From an uncultured Aquimarina sp. (GTDB lineage Bacteria > Bacteroidota > Bacteroidia > Flavobacteriales > Flavobacteriaceae), in assembly GCA_947496355.1 (NCBI GenBank), contig CANMCO010000007.1, positions 186,001-250,000 on the forward strand: a stretch of DNA of 64,000 bases, read 5' to 3'. The translations under genes and the position numbers were made by a program. This document shows, piece by piece, positions 52,152 to 61,861 of the stretch; the stretch's first letter is position 1, and each line of letters starts with the position of its first letter. The notes beneath the pieces are model-generated. The model saw only the letters and a program-made list of their open reading frames with translations, was not told the origin of the DNA and did no database searches.

Positions 52152-55091
52152 TTAAAATCGTATAATATAATCGGTGAGATTTACAGAAGTATCCAGGTTC
52201 ATTTTTTTTCTAACCCTGAATCTTAAGGATTCAACTCCTCTATATGAAATACCCATTAATGGAGCAATCTCTTTACTGGATAAGTTTAATTTTAGATAAG
52301 CACATAATCGTATTTCTCTATGACTTAAATCTGGATATTCTTCCTTCAATCGTTCTAAAGAGTTGTCATGAATTTGATTAAAATGCGTTTCAAAATGTTT
52401 CCAATTATTGTCTCCTTTTATTTGATCTTCTAATACTTTTAAAGTATCCCGAAGTTGTTTTCTGATTCTTCCTTCGGACTCATTATAAATCTCATCTAAA
52501 GATTTCTTTAGTTGTAGTAATTGATTATCTATTTGTACGGTTTGCATAGCAGAGGATGCAAGTTCTTTGTTTCTGGATTCAAGATTTTCTTTAAGGGATT
52601 TATTGTCTTTTTTGATTTTCTCATTTTTGGCTTTAAGCCTCTTTTCTTCAAACTTTATTTTTTGCAGTTCAATTTCCCTTTTGTGTGCGATTTTTAATTT
52701 TTCGACACTTTTTTTACGTTGATCATTCTTAATCCTAATAAAAGAGTAAAGAGCAAGAATTAATAATATAAAATAGACAATAAACATTGGTATAGATTTA
52801 TACCAAGGCGGTTTGATTTCAAATTTGAAAACGGTTTCTTTTCCAATTTTATTATATACATTTTTTGCTCTAACCTTAAATGTGTATTCCCCAGGAGGTA
52901 GAAAGTTGTATTCTTTATGTGTTTTTGCATCCCAGGTTGACCAATTTTCATCTAAACCTTCTAAATAAGTTTGGTATGTTACAGAGCTTGGATGTTCATA
53001 AAAAGGAGCTACAAACGAAAAGTTTAACTTATTTGAATTGAAGGGAACAGGTTTAAATATAGAATCTTTTCTTATATCGGTAACATAATCATCCACATTA
53101 CCATATACGATAGAGTCTTTGATTTTTACATTTCTTAATAGAGTATTAAGTTCTTTGTTATAGTCTAGATTAGAATCTTCTTGATATATAATTAATCCGT
53201 TTTTAGAAGTGAAGCCTAAGTCGCCATTTTTAAAGGTTATAAATTTTTCAAATGCCGGTATAAGCTGATTTTTTAGCCGTTGAAACGGCACACGCTGGGT
53301 AGAATGATCTCCGTTTGGTGTAAATTTTATAATCCCTATGTCATCATCTCTATCATATCCTTGAATAAAGAGAATTTCATTTTCTGAAACGCTAGTCAAC
53401 CTTCGTACCAGATTGTGATTAGTTAATATGCTGGTATATTTGCTGTTAACAACCATAGAGTCAGTTTTCTCATCATGATTATATACTCCTAATTGTGTGC
53501 CAAATAACTGAGGGTCATTTGTCTTCAGTAAACTAATAAATAGATTACCAGGAAATCCTTTTTGCTGATCATAAAGAGTGGTTTTAATTATTTCATTATA
53601 ACCTTGATCTATACTTAGACGAAAAATGCCTTTATATCCATGTGATATCCATAGTTTATTATTAACTCCAAATGCCACTTCTCTTGATGTCTCATAAAAA
53701 CCTTTGATTTGATTTCTTAATTTCCAAGTACCATTGTTCTTTTCATACACTACTAACCCAGTATATGTTCCTTGAAGGATTAGATTTTTATTACCTGGTA
53801 TTTTTACAAAATTCCATCCTCCTTTAATTTCGCTTATGGGTTCAATTTTGTTATTTTGAAAGATAAAGGACCCATTATGAGCTCCGATAAATAATGTATT
53901 ATCGATTACAGATAAATTCCATACTTGTCCTTCGACTCCCTGAATTTGTTTGAACGCATTAGCATAGTTACCAGGGGGCCATTTACAATAGTATAAACCA
54001 TTTGATGTAGCTACAAACAATGTGTCATTGTGCTTTTTTACATCATATGTAGAACCATATATGCCATCATCTTCTGATAATGTGTGAAAAGGAGATTTTA
54101 GTTCTATATAACTTATACTTCCTTCTAGAGTTATCCATAAATTTTCAGAGCCATCTATATATAAGTCTAGTATAGTGTTGCTTAGTAGTTCGTTATCTCT
54201 ATTAAGTTTTTGAAGAAGATTACCTTTCTTATCTAAAAAAAGAACACCATTATTGGTTGTTCCAATACAATATACATTATTACTTAAAAGAATTGCAGAA
54301 GATATATTGATACTTGAAAGGTCGAAGTATTTCTTATTTCCCCATGGTTTTAGTGTATCGTTTTCTAATAACTGAATGCCATTTTTAGCCGTAACAATTA
54401 AAAACGAATTTCTACCATAAGGAAGTATTCTGTCTACTGTGTAATTAGAAAGTAACGTAGAGGAATATACTTGTTTGATTTGGTTGTCAACAAGAATATT
54501 GATGTTATCAGAGTTATCTATAAAATAAAGCTTGTTATTGATTTTTGCAACATGCTTTATCCCATTACTAGCGGCTATGCATTGGATCTTATTTTTTAAA
54601 ATATCATATTTTATAAACTGGTCATTGGTACAGAAATAAATAACATTTTGAATTTCAAAAATCCCCCAGACTTGCGAAAAATTGATACAACTATCAGGTA
54701 ACAATTCATTTAAGGAAACATAGTAGATTTGATCAAAAATGTTTTTTGCTGTATACCCTATTTCATTATTACTACCTACATAAACTCTTGACCCGTATGA
54801 TAATAAAGAACTTATAGGGGAACGATTTTTTGGTTGTAAAAGAATTTTCCATGTATTGCCAGTAAATTCTAACAACCCATATTCATTGGCAAAGTATATT
54901 AGTCCTTGCGAATCTTGTGTGATGTCAAAAGTTTTTGGAGCTGCTTTGCCTATATCATTGTTTGAGTAATTTCTAACCTCAGAAACTTTTTTCCACTCTT
55001 CTTGTGCATCCAGATAGGAAATAGAGAAAAATGTCAGGAGCACAGATGCTACAAGATATTGTATTGTTATTTTGGCTAGTGACGAATGCAT
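52152..55091 (-). CDS. SusR-like transmembrane regulator (propeller sensor, Y_Y_Y, LuxR-type HTH)
   Basis: 979 aa. Signal peptide (1-29). A long periplasmic beta-propeller sensor (about 40-690) contains repeated WITLEGSISYIEL/LWISHGYKGIFRL units. A Y_Y_Y domain follows (about 700-775: NKLNFSFVAPFYEHPSSVTYQTYLEGLDENWSTWD). One TM helix (about 785-805), a coiled coil (about 810-890), then a LuxR-type HTH (about 920-979: LSHREIRLCAYLKLNLSSKEIAPLMGISYRGVESLRFRVRKKM). No kinase or receiver domain, so it acts as a one-component membrane regulator as described for SusR-like proteins. It is divergent from a paralog (55428-58232). Confidence 0.9.
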   Translation of the reverse strand: MHSSLAKITIQYLVASVLLTFFSISYLDAQEEWKKVSEVRNYSNNDIGKAAPKTFDITQDSQGLIYFANEYGLLEFTGNTWKILLQPKNRSPISSLLSYGSRVYVGSNNEIGYTAKNIFDQIYYVSLNELLPDSCINFSQVWGIFEIQNVIYFCTNDQFIKYDILKNKIQCIAASNGIKHVAKINNKLYFIDNSDNINILVDNQIKQVYSSTLLSNYTVDRILPYGRNSFLIVTAKNGIQLLENDTLKPWGNKKYFDLSSINISSAILLSNNVYCIGTTNNGVLFLDKKGNLLQKLNRDNELLSNTILDLYIDGSENLWITLEGSISYIELKSPFHTLSEDDGIYGSTYDVKKHNDTLFVATSNGLYYCKWPPGNYANAFKQIQGVEGQVWNLSVIDNTLFIGAHNGSFIFQNNKIEPISEIKGGWNFVKIPGNKNLILQGTYTGLVVYEKNNGTWKLRNQIKGFYETSREVAFGVNNKLWISHGYKGIFRLSIDQGYNEIIKTTLYDQQKGFPGNLFISLLKTNDPQLFGTQLGVYNHDEKTDSMVVNSKYTSILTNHNLVRRLTSVSENEILFIQGYDRDDDIGIIKFTPNGDHSTQRVPFQRLKNQLIPAFEKFITFKNGDLGFTSKNGLIIYQEDSNLDYNKELNTLLRNVKIKDSIVYGNVDDYVTDIRKDSIFKPVPFNSNKLNFSFVAPFYEHPSSVTYQTYLEGLDENWSTWDAKTHKEYNFLPPGEYTFKVRAKNVYNKIGKETVFKFEIKPPWYKSIPMFIVYFILLILALYSFIRIKNDQRKKSVEKLKIAHKREIELQKIKFEEKRLKAKNEKIKKDNKSLKENLESRNKELASSAMQTVQIDNQLLQLKKSLDEIYNESEGRIRKQLRDTLKVLEDQIKGDNNWKHFETHFNQIHDNSLERLKEEYPDLSHREIRLCAYLKLNLSSKEIAPLMGISYRGVESLRFRVRKKMNLDTSVNLTDYIIRF

Positions 55092-55427
55092 TTAGATGTT
55101 TTACAACAACCTTCTTTTTTTGTTAAAAATATGTCAAATTAGTAAATAATCAACGAAAAGAAAAGAAATGTATCATTCGCTCTTTTGCAGATTTTAATTA
55201 AATTATACGTCGTTAGAGGTTTTTGCCAAAAATTGTAGGGTATTCAGATAGGAGATTATAAACGAAAACGTTTGAGTGATTTTCTTATTTCTAAATTGAT
55301 TATAATTTCTAAAAATTTATATCTCGAACAGGATTTAGGGCAATTGTACTTGTTTAGAAAATTAAGTAGATCTCATGTTGAATTAATAATTTGTATTATT
55401 GTAATTGTAATGTATTTCTTTAATTAA
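55092..55427. promoter_or_regulatory. 336-bp divergent promoter region of the two regulators
   Basis: Contains the LacI-type palindrome CGAAAACGTTTGAG at 55263-55276. No supported frame; a nearby ATG (55409) meets a stop at once. Confidence 0.5.
55263..55276. promoter_or_regulatory. LacI-type operator candidate
   Basis: CGAAAACGTTTGAG with the perfect core AAACGTTT, 151 bp upstream of the second regulator's start. Confidence 0.45.
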
Positions 55428-58232
55428 TTGGGATTCAATAAAGTAATATCGTTTTTTCTTGGAGTTATTTTTTGTGTTATTGCCAAAGCACAGGAGTTAC
55501 CTCCTATTCAAAATTATTCACCTAAAGACTACAATGCAGAAAATCAAAACTGGGGAATTTCTCAATCTTTAGATAAATTGATTTATGTTGCTAATAATAA
55601 AGGATTATTAGAGTTTAATGGTGCTAGTTGGAAACTTTATCCTTCTCCAAATGGGAGTATCATGAGGTCAGTTCATGTCGTCAATGATCGTGTTTATACA
55701 GGTTGTTTTAAGGAGTTTGGTTATTGGCAGAAAGACAATTTAGGAATTTTAAACTATACTTCTTTATCCAAACAAGTAGATATTAAATTAGTAGAAGATG
55801 AAGAGTTTTGGAACATTATCAATATAGATGATTGGGTAGTTTTTCAATCTTTAAAACGTATCTATATCTACAATGTTAGTAACAAATCTGTAAATGTTAT
55901 AGAATCAAAAGATACTATAACCAAAATGTTTAAGGTTGACCAGAGTATATATTTCCAAAGAATTAACCAAGGAATATTTAAAATTGAATATGGAGAGAGT
56001 TTTTTGACTTTTGATGATGATGTAGTAAAGAATAATGAAGTAATTAATATTTTTAAAAGTGGGAAAGAGTTATTAATATTAACTCGGGACAATGGTTTTT
56101 ATGTTACGGAAAATAATTCACTGGTAAAATATGATAAAATTTCAAATGAGTTATTAGAGAAAGTTAGCGTTTATGATGGTATCAGGTTAAAAGATAAAAG
56201 ATTTGCTTTAGGAACCATATCTCATGGTTTAATTTTTCTTAATGAAAAAGGAGAACTACTTTCTAATATGGATCAAAACAAGGGACTATCAAATAATACG
56301 GTCTTATCACTTTTTGAAGATAGAGATAGTAATATTTGGTTAGGTCTTGATAATGGGATCAATTACATAAATATTAATTCACCTTTTAGAATTTACAATG
56401 ATAATAAAGGAATTTTAGGTAGCGTATATGCTTCTGCGATTAGTAATGGTAACCTATACCTGGGTACTAATCAAGGGTTATTTTACAAAAATCTTGAAAG
56501 TAATAAAGGCTTTAGTTTTATTGAAGGTACAGAGGGTCAGGTATGGTATTTAAAAGAGATTGATCAAACATTATTTTGTGGGCATAATTCTGGAACATAT
56601 ATAATTAATGGTAATCAAGGAAAAAAAATATCAAATATTCAGGGAACTTGGAGTATAGATAAATTTAATGACAAACCTAATTTTCTAATCCAGGCTAATT
56701 ACGATGGTATTTATATTTTGGAAAAAATAAATAATACCTGGCAGGTAAAAAATAAGATTAAAGGATTTAACAATTCATCCAGATATTTTGAAACACTGGG
56801 AAATGAAATTTTTGTAAATCATGAATACAACGGTGTATACAAAGTAAAAGTAGATAGTACTTTTTCTAATGCAAAAAGTGTTTTTATTGATTCATTAATT
56901 AAAGGTGCAAATTCTGGAATCATAAAGTATAATGGAGATTTATTGTATGCCTATAAAAATGGCATCCTTAAATATAATTACACTAATAAAAAGTTTGTTA
57001 AAGACAGTGTTTTAAGTAATGTATACAGCGAAGATGAATACATTTCTGGAAAATTAATATTAGATGAGGAGAGCAATAATCTATGGATTTTTACAAAATC
57101 CAATATAAATTATATTTCTCCGGGAGGGTTAACGAATATTGCAAAAATTAAGAGCATACCTTTAACCAAAGAATTGAGAAATGGTACTCTTGGCTATGAA
57201 AATATAATACGCCTTAACGATGAGAGTAAATATTTGATAGGAACCACATCGGGGTATATAACTATTGATATAAACGAACTAAAAACCAAGAAATTTCAAG
57301 TTCATATCGGTAGTATTAAGAAAGGGAGAAATGAAAAAAGCAAGAGCTTACTTGATAAAAAAATAAACGGCGATTTTAGAACTAATGAAAATAACCTTGA
57401 ATTTTCTTTCTATGCTCCAGAATTCAATAAGTGTATAAACACTCAATATCAATATCAACTCAAAGGAATCTATAATGATTGGAGTGATTGGTCAGAACAT
57501 TCATATGTATTTTTTGAAAACCTTCCTTTTGGTGATTATACATTTAGCGTGAGAGCAAAAATAGGAAATGTCATTTCTAGTAATGTTGTTTCATATTCTT
57601 TTAATATAGCAAAGCCATGGTATATTTCAAATCTACTGTTAGCTGTTTATGCTTTAGCGATTATTTTGTTTTCTGTTTTTATGCATAATATGTATAAAAG
57701 ATATTACAATAAAGAACAAAAAAAATTGATAGAGAAGAATAAGCGTGAGTTAGAATTTACGAAGGTTCAAAACGAAAAAGAAATTATTAGAATCAAAAAT
57801 GAACAACTAAAGCAAGAATTTAAAAGTAAGAGTAAAGAATTAGCAGCTTCTACCATAGACATTGCAAAAAAGAATGAATTATTAACACAAATCAAAAATC
57901 ACCTTACCAAGGTTTCAGATCAAAGTTCTGTTAAACCTGTTATAAATATTATAGATAAAAATTTAGATCATAATGATAATTGGGAGTTTTTTAAGGAGGC
58001 ATTTAATAATGTAGATAGAAAATTTTTAAAAAAACTAAAGAAGACGCACCCTGATTTGTCTCCTAATGATCTAAAGCTTTGTGTATATTTACGTCTTAAT
58101 TTATCATCAAAAGAAATAGCTCCACTATTCAGTATATCTGCAAGAAGTGTTGAAATTAAGCGTTACAGACTTCGAAAAAAACTAAATCTGCAACACGAAG
58201 AAAACCTGGTAAATTACATTCTTCAATTGTAA
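55428..58232 (+). CDS. SusR-like transmembrane regulator, paralog
   Basis: 934 aa from a TTG start (55428-55430); the signal peptide GFNKVISFFLGVIFCVIAKAQ follows directly and no ATG fits. Propeller sensor (about 30-660, e.g. NIWLGLDNGINYININSPF), Y_Y_Y domain (about 665-740: NLEFSFYAPEFNKCINTQYQYQLKGIYNDWSDW), TM helix (about 748-768), coiled coil and C-terminal LuxR-type HTH (LSPNDLKLCVYLRLNLSSKEIAPLFSISARSVEIKRYRLRKKL). It parallels the 979-aa regulator in every domain, yet the sensor sequence differs, so the pair may read different oligosaccharides. Three ACCTATACA repeats follow the stop codon. Confidence 0.9.
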   Translation: MGFNKVISFFLGVIFCVIAKAQELPPIQNYSPKDYNAENQNWGISQSLDKLIYVANNKGLLEFNGASWKLYPSPNGSIMRSVHVVNDRVYTGCFKEFGYWQKDNLGILNYTSLSKQVDIKLVEDEEFWNIINIDDWVVFQSLKRIYIYNVSNKSVNVIESKDTITKMFKVDQSIYFQRINQGIFKIEYGESFLTFDDDVVKNNEVINIFKSGKELLILTRDNGFYVTENNSLVKYDKISNELLEKVSVYDGIRLKDKRFALGTISHGLIFLNEKGELLSNMDQNKGLSNNTVLSLFEDRDSNIWLGLDNGINYININSPFRIYNDNKGILGSVYASAISNGNLYLGTNQGLFYKNLESNKGFSFIEGTEGQVWYLKEIDQTLFCGHNSGTYIINGNQGKKISNIQGTWSIDKFNDKPNFLIQANYDGIYILEKINNTWQVKNKIKGFNNSSRYFETLGNEIFVNHEYNGVYKVKVDSTFSNAKSVFIDSLIKGANSGIIKYNGDLLYAYKNGILKYNYTNKKFVKDSVLSNVYSEDEYISGKLILDEESNNLWIFTKSNINYISPGGLTNIAKIKSIPLTKELRNGTLGYENIIRLNDESKYLIGTTSGYITIDINELKTKKFQVHIGSIKKGRNEKSKSLLDKKINGDFRTNENNLEFSFYAPEFNKCINTQYQYQLKGIYNDWSDWSEHSYVFFENLPFGDYTFSVRAKIGNVISSNVVSYSFNIAKPWYISNLLLAVYALAIILFSVFMHNMYKRYYNKEQKKLIEKNKRELEFTKVQNEKEIIRIKNEQLKQEFKSKSKELAASTIDIAKKNELLTQIKNHLTKVSDQSSVKPVINIIDKNLDHNDNWEFFKEAFNNVDRKFLKKLKKTHPDLSPNDLKLCVYLRLNLSSKEIAPLFSISARSVEIKRYRLRKKLNLQHEENLVNYILQL

Positions 58233-58580
58233 ATACCTATACAGATAGAATTAACACCTATACATTACCTATACAATTTGCTGTTATAAGCTTTTTTAAC
58301 GGTTGTTTAATGTGTTTTATTGAAACCTTTAAACCGCGGGCCTTAAAGTATTAATAATGCAAAAAAACACCTCTTTTATTGCGATGTATGTTTTTTGTTG
58401 AGGTATTTTTTATGGATCTCATAGTTTTTTAAAATAAGTTTATCCTGTCAACATAGACATATAACAAAACACAATCAGTCACTTAATTCAAGAAGGTCAT
58501 GCTAAAAAGTATTTGGGGCGAATACAGCAAAAAAAGTTTCTTCACATTTTTTACGGTCATTCTTAAAATCAATACATACA
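58233..58580 (+). other. 348-bp upstream region of the glycosidase-barrel gene
   Basis: Apart from the triple repeat at its start, it contains a weak hairpin (ACACCTC ... GAGGTAT, about 58368-58406) that may end the regulator transcript. No frame supported; the promoter of 58581 must lie here. Confidence 0.5.
58235..58275. promoter_or_regulatory. triple ACCTATACA direct repeat
   Basis: ACCTATACA at 58235, 58256 and 58267; offsets of 21 and 11 bp place all three on one face of the helix. Likely binding site of a regulator controlling the 58581 gene. Confidence 0.5.
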
Positions 58581-61500
58581 ATGGGAACTAATTTTCTAAA
58601 ATTAATACTTTTCTTGTTTACAATAATTGGGGTTGCACAGACTGATCAGGTTTCAATAGTGAATAATGATCAAGGAGTGAAATTAGTAGTAAACGGAAAA
58701 GATTTCATGGTCAATGGGGTGAATTGGGATTATGTTCCAATTGGCTCTACAATAACAGATTCCGGAATTTGGGGAAAGTCTGATGATATAATCAAAGCGG
58801 CTATAGATGGCGAAATGCCCTTATTAAGAAATATGGGGGTTAATGCCATTCGTACTTACAACCTTAAGCCAAAGTGGATTAAATACATCTATGAAAATTA
58901 TGGTATTTACACTATGCTCAACATTACTTTTGGAGCCTATGGACTCACCATAAATGGCGCTTGGGTGCCACAAACTGACTATGCTGATCCAGATACAAGA
59001 CAAGTCTTAATGAAAGAAGCCAGAGATATGGCTACCACTTATAAAAATACACCAGGTCTGTTATTATACATGATTGGTAACGAAAATAATTACCATTTAT
59101 CATGGACAGGAGCAGAAACCGAGGATATTCCAATTAACGATACGAGTTCAGGAATTAGACTTGCAGCTCATGCATTGTATAAAGCATTTAATGATGCTGC
59201 CAAAGAAGTAAAAGCTATTGACCAATCACATCCAATAGCTATATGTAATGGTGATCTGTTATATGCAGACATAGTAAAAGAAGAATGTACTGATATTGAT
59301 ATTTATGGTACAAATATGTATCGTGGTATTTCATTTGGAGACGCTTTTCAAAGAGTTAGGGACGAACTGGGTATGCCAATTCTTTTTGCAGAGTTTGGTG
59401 CAGATGCATTCAATGCAAGAGATAATCAAGAAGATCAATACTCTCAGGCGTACTATAACCTTGGAAATTGGAAAGAAATTTATGAAAATGCTGCTGGACT
59501 TGGAAAATCCGAAAACTCTATAGGTGGTTTTACCTTTCAATTTAGTGATGGATGGTGGAAATATAAGCAGACCGAAAACTTAGATGTTCATGATAACGCC
59601 GCTTCTTGGTCTAATGGGGGTTATAACAGAGATCAAGCAAAAAAAGACGATAATAATATGAATGAAGAGTGGTTTGGTATTTGCGCCAAAGGGCCAACTA
59701 ACGAAAGAGGACTCTACGAATTATATCCGCGTGCCGCTTACTACGCTTTAAAAGAAGCGCACAGACTTAATCCATACGAAGAAGGTATGACCCTTGATTT
59801 TATGGATAATTATTTCGATAACATTCAGATAATGGATGCTATGTTAAGAGCAAGGGGAGATAAAGCAGCTTTGGAAGCTGAAAGTGGAGGAAAAATAAGA
59901 TTAAGTCAACTAAGAGCAGAATTCACTACGTACAATACTGGGGGAGAATTAATCACAACTCCGGATAATGAAGATCCAAATGCAAATGTATTTCCTAATC
60001 AATTGGGTTTTGATCATATGCAGTCCTATTATATTGGCGTAGAAGGAAGACCTACACCCAGTATGAGAGCCAATGTTAATTTTAATATTCTTGGTAATGT
60101 TGCTGAGAATCCCATTAATGAATTATTTTATGAAAGTGTAGGTAGACCAGTTGTAGTTCAAGGCGTAGAAGGAGGAAATGATTTAGATGTTGAAATAGCT
60201 GATTTTAATAGACTACGTGTTTATAATGCAGAATACGAATGGAACACTAAAATTGCCGATATAAAAGGATTCTATAGAACCGGGCATTACCATTGGGGCT
60301 ATGAAGGTGACTTTTTTGGTTTGTATCCAGAGGCTAACTATGGGCCAAACTTAGATATCTATAATGGTGAAATTTTAGGCATGGAGATAAATGGTAAAGG
60401 CAGTCTAAACGGTTTGAAAGCCGCATTCGGTCCTCAAATATGGTGGGGAGCTAACCCTACAGCATTACTAAAGTATAGTACCAAAATAAAAAAATTCGAT
60501 ATAACAGGTATTTACCATAGAGATTTCGAGACGGATATATCATTAGATGAAACTGGGAGTCGTGTCTTAGATGCAAATCAAGTAAGAAGTGGTGTAATTC
60601 CACCTTGGCCTACAGAGAGAGCTACGTTAGTTGTAGATAGAGACTTTGGTGCATTTGGGGTTACACTCGGAGGGATATGGGCAGGTAGTCCACTAAACGA
60701 TATTGCATATCAAGATGTAAGAGGTGAATCAGGAAATTATGTAGTATATGAGGATAAGGTAAATAGTGACGATAATTGGGGAGCTAAAGCAAGAATTACA
60801 TTTTCAAAAGGAAAGTTTAATTGGTATGCTCAAGGTGCTGCCACTGGATTGGTAGCGAATGGGGGAGCAGATCAAACACAATCATTTGCAGGATGGAAAC
60901 TAAGAGATAATGGAAGTGGAAATCAAAATAGTTTTCTAACAGGTTTTACTTATACTTTAGGAGATTGGCAAATAGCTCCTAATTTTTTATGGCAAGAACC
61001 TTTAGTAGATGCAATACCAAATGATGCTGGTGGAACTGCAAGATTAAGAAACATACTTGCAGATCCTTTTGTAGTAAGAGCGAATAGAAAAACCACAGCC
61101 GCAGAATTATTGTTTACTTATGATCCCACACCAGGTTCTTGGTTTTATCAATGGGATAGCGATAGATCAGAAGATGCTAAACTTGCATTTAATTTAGGAT
61201 TTGTGTATTGGCACCTTCCAACAACAATGGATGCGCATATTGGTTTTTTAGCAGATCGTACCATATTTGCTTTTCCTAATTCTGTGCCTGCTAAGGATTT
61301 ATGGGAAGTTAACTCACGTATTGTATCTAAAATAAGTCCAGATTTAGCCTTAATAGCCAAATTATTTGCAGGTAATGGCCAAGCAAATGGTAGCGACTCT
61401 AGAGAAATTGATAGAATTGGAGGAGATATTCGTGTGATTTACAAAAAATGGAAGTTTCAACATACCTTCCAAATAGATGATTGGGGGCCCTATGATTATC

Positions 61501-61766
61501 ATCGAGATTTCAATTTAACATATCCAGTACAATTAATGTTAGATATATCGACATCTATTGGTAAACCAGATTGGTTCGTTTTACCCACTACTAGAATTGG
61601 GATTCGGGGCACTTGGCGTTCATTAAATGAGTTTTCTCCTCGTTACTCGCCATTAACGGTATCGCCAAACACATTTCCGCCAGAACCCATATTAAGCCCT
61701 GTGGGATTTGATGATGGTAACGAATGGGAGATAAGAACATATGTACACATTAACATAGGAAAATAA
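58581..61766 (+). CDS. fusion of a clan GH-A glycosidase and an outer-membrane beta-barrel
   Basis: 1061 aa. Signal peptide (1-20). Residues about 22-400 are a TIM-barrel glycosidase related to GH2-type catalytic domains: VNGKDFMVNGVNWDYVPIG, MGVNAIRTYNLKPKWI, acid/base Glu168 in YMIGNENNYHLSW, nucleophile Glu271 in ILFAEFGADAF, WSNGGYNRDQ and PRAAYYALKEAHRL. From about 430 to the end the chain is an outer-membrane barrel with aromatic/polar alternation (MRANVNFNILGNV, FGVTLGGIW, FNWYAQGAATGLV, NEWEIRTYVHINIGK). A single chain would thus both cut and anchor or transport glycan at the outer membrane. It is followed by a binding lipoprotein behind the conserved leader element. Confidence 0.8.
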   Translation: MGTNFLKLILFLFTIIGVAQTDQVSIVNNDQGVKLVVNGKDFMVNGVNWDYVPIGSTITDSGIWGKSDDIIKAAIDGEMPLLRNMGVNAIRTYNLKPKWIKYIYENYGIYTMLNITFGAYGLTINGAWVPQTDYADPDTRQVLMKEARDMATTYKNTPGLLLYMIGNENNYHLSWTGAETEDIPINDTSSGIRLAAHALYKAFNDAAKEVKAIDQSHPIAICNGDLLYADIVKEECTDIDIYGTNMYRGISFGDAFQRVRDELGMPILFAEFGADAFNARDNQEDQYSQAYYNLGNWKEIYENAAGLGKSENSIGGFTFQFSDGWWKYKQTENLDVHDNAASWSNGGYNRDQAKKDDNNMNEEWFGICAKGPTNERGLYELYPRAAYYALKEAHRLNPYEEGMTLDFMDNYFDNIQIMDAMLRARGDKAALEAESGGKIRLSQLRAEFTTYNTGGELITTPDNEDPNANVFPNQLGFDHMQSYYIGVEGRPTPSMRANVNFNILGNVAENPINELFYESVGRPVVVQGVEGGNDLDVEIADFNRLRVYNAEYEWNTKIADIKGFYRTGHYHWGYEGDFFGLYPEANYGPNLDIYNGEILGMEINGKGSLNGLKAAFGPQIWWGANPTALLKYSTKIKKFDITGIYHRDFETDISLDETGSRVLDANQVRSGVIPPWPTERATLVVDRDFGAFGVTLGGIWAGSPLNDIAYQDVRGESGNYVVYEDKVNSDDNWGAKARITFSKGKFNWYAQGAATGLVANGGADQTQSFAGWKLRDNGSGNQNSFLTGFTYTLGDWQIAPNFLWQEPLVDAIPNDAGGTARLRNILADPFVVRANRKTTAAELLFTYDPTPGSWFYQWDSDRSEDAKLAFNLGFVYWHLPTTMDAHIGFLADRTIFAFPNSVPAKDLWEVNSRIVSKISPDLALIAKLFAGNGQANGSDSREIDRIGGDIRVIYKKWKFQHTFQIDDWGPYDYHRDFNLTYPVQLMLDISTSIGKPDWFVLPTTRIGIRGTWRSLNEFSPRYSPLTVSPNTFPPEPILSPVGFDDGNEWEIRTYVHINIGK

Positions 61767-61770
61767 TACC

Positions 61771-61861
61771 ATGAAATGAGCCATAACTATTGGTTGATAC
61801 CAACTGAAATATTCAATGGCGAATTCCATCTGACAACTAAAAAAACAATAAAAAAGAACAG
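61771..61861 (+). promoter_or_regulatory. conserved leader element B (paired with 31810-31899)
   Basis: Same order of blocks as element A: ATGAAATGAGCCAT, TTGGTTGATACCAA (a perfect small hairpin here), ATGGCGAATTCCATCTGACA, then an A-rich stretch and AACAG before ATG. GCCAT (61780-61784) can pair with ATGGC (61816-61820), in competition with ATGG/CCAT. Confidence 0.55.
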
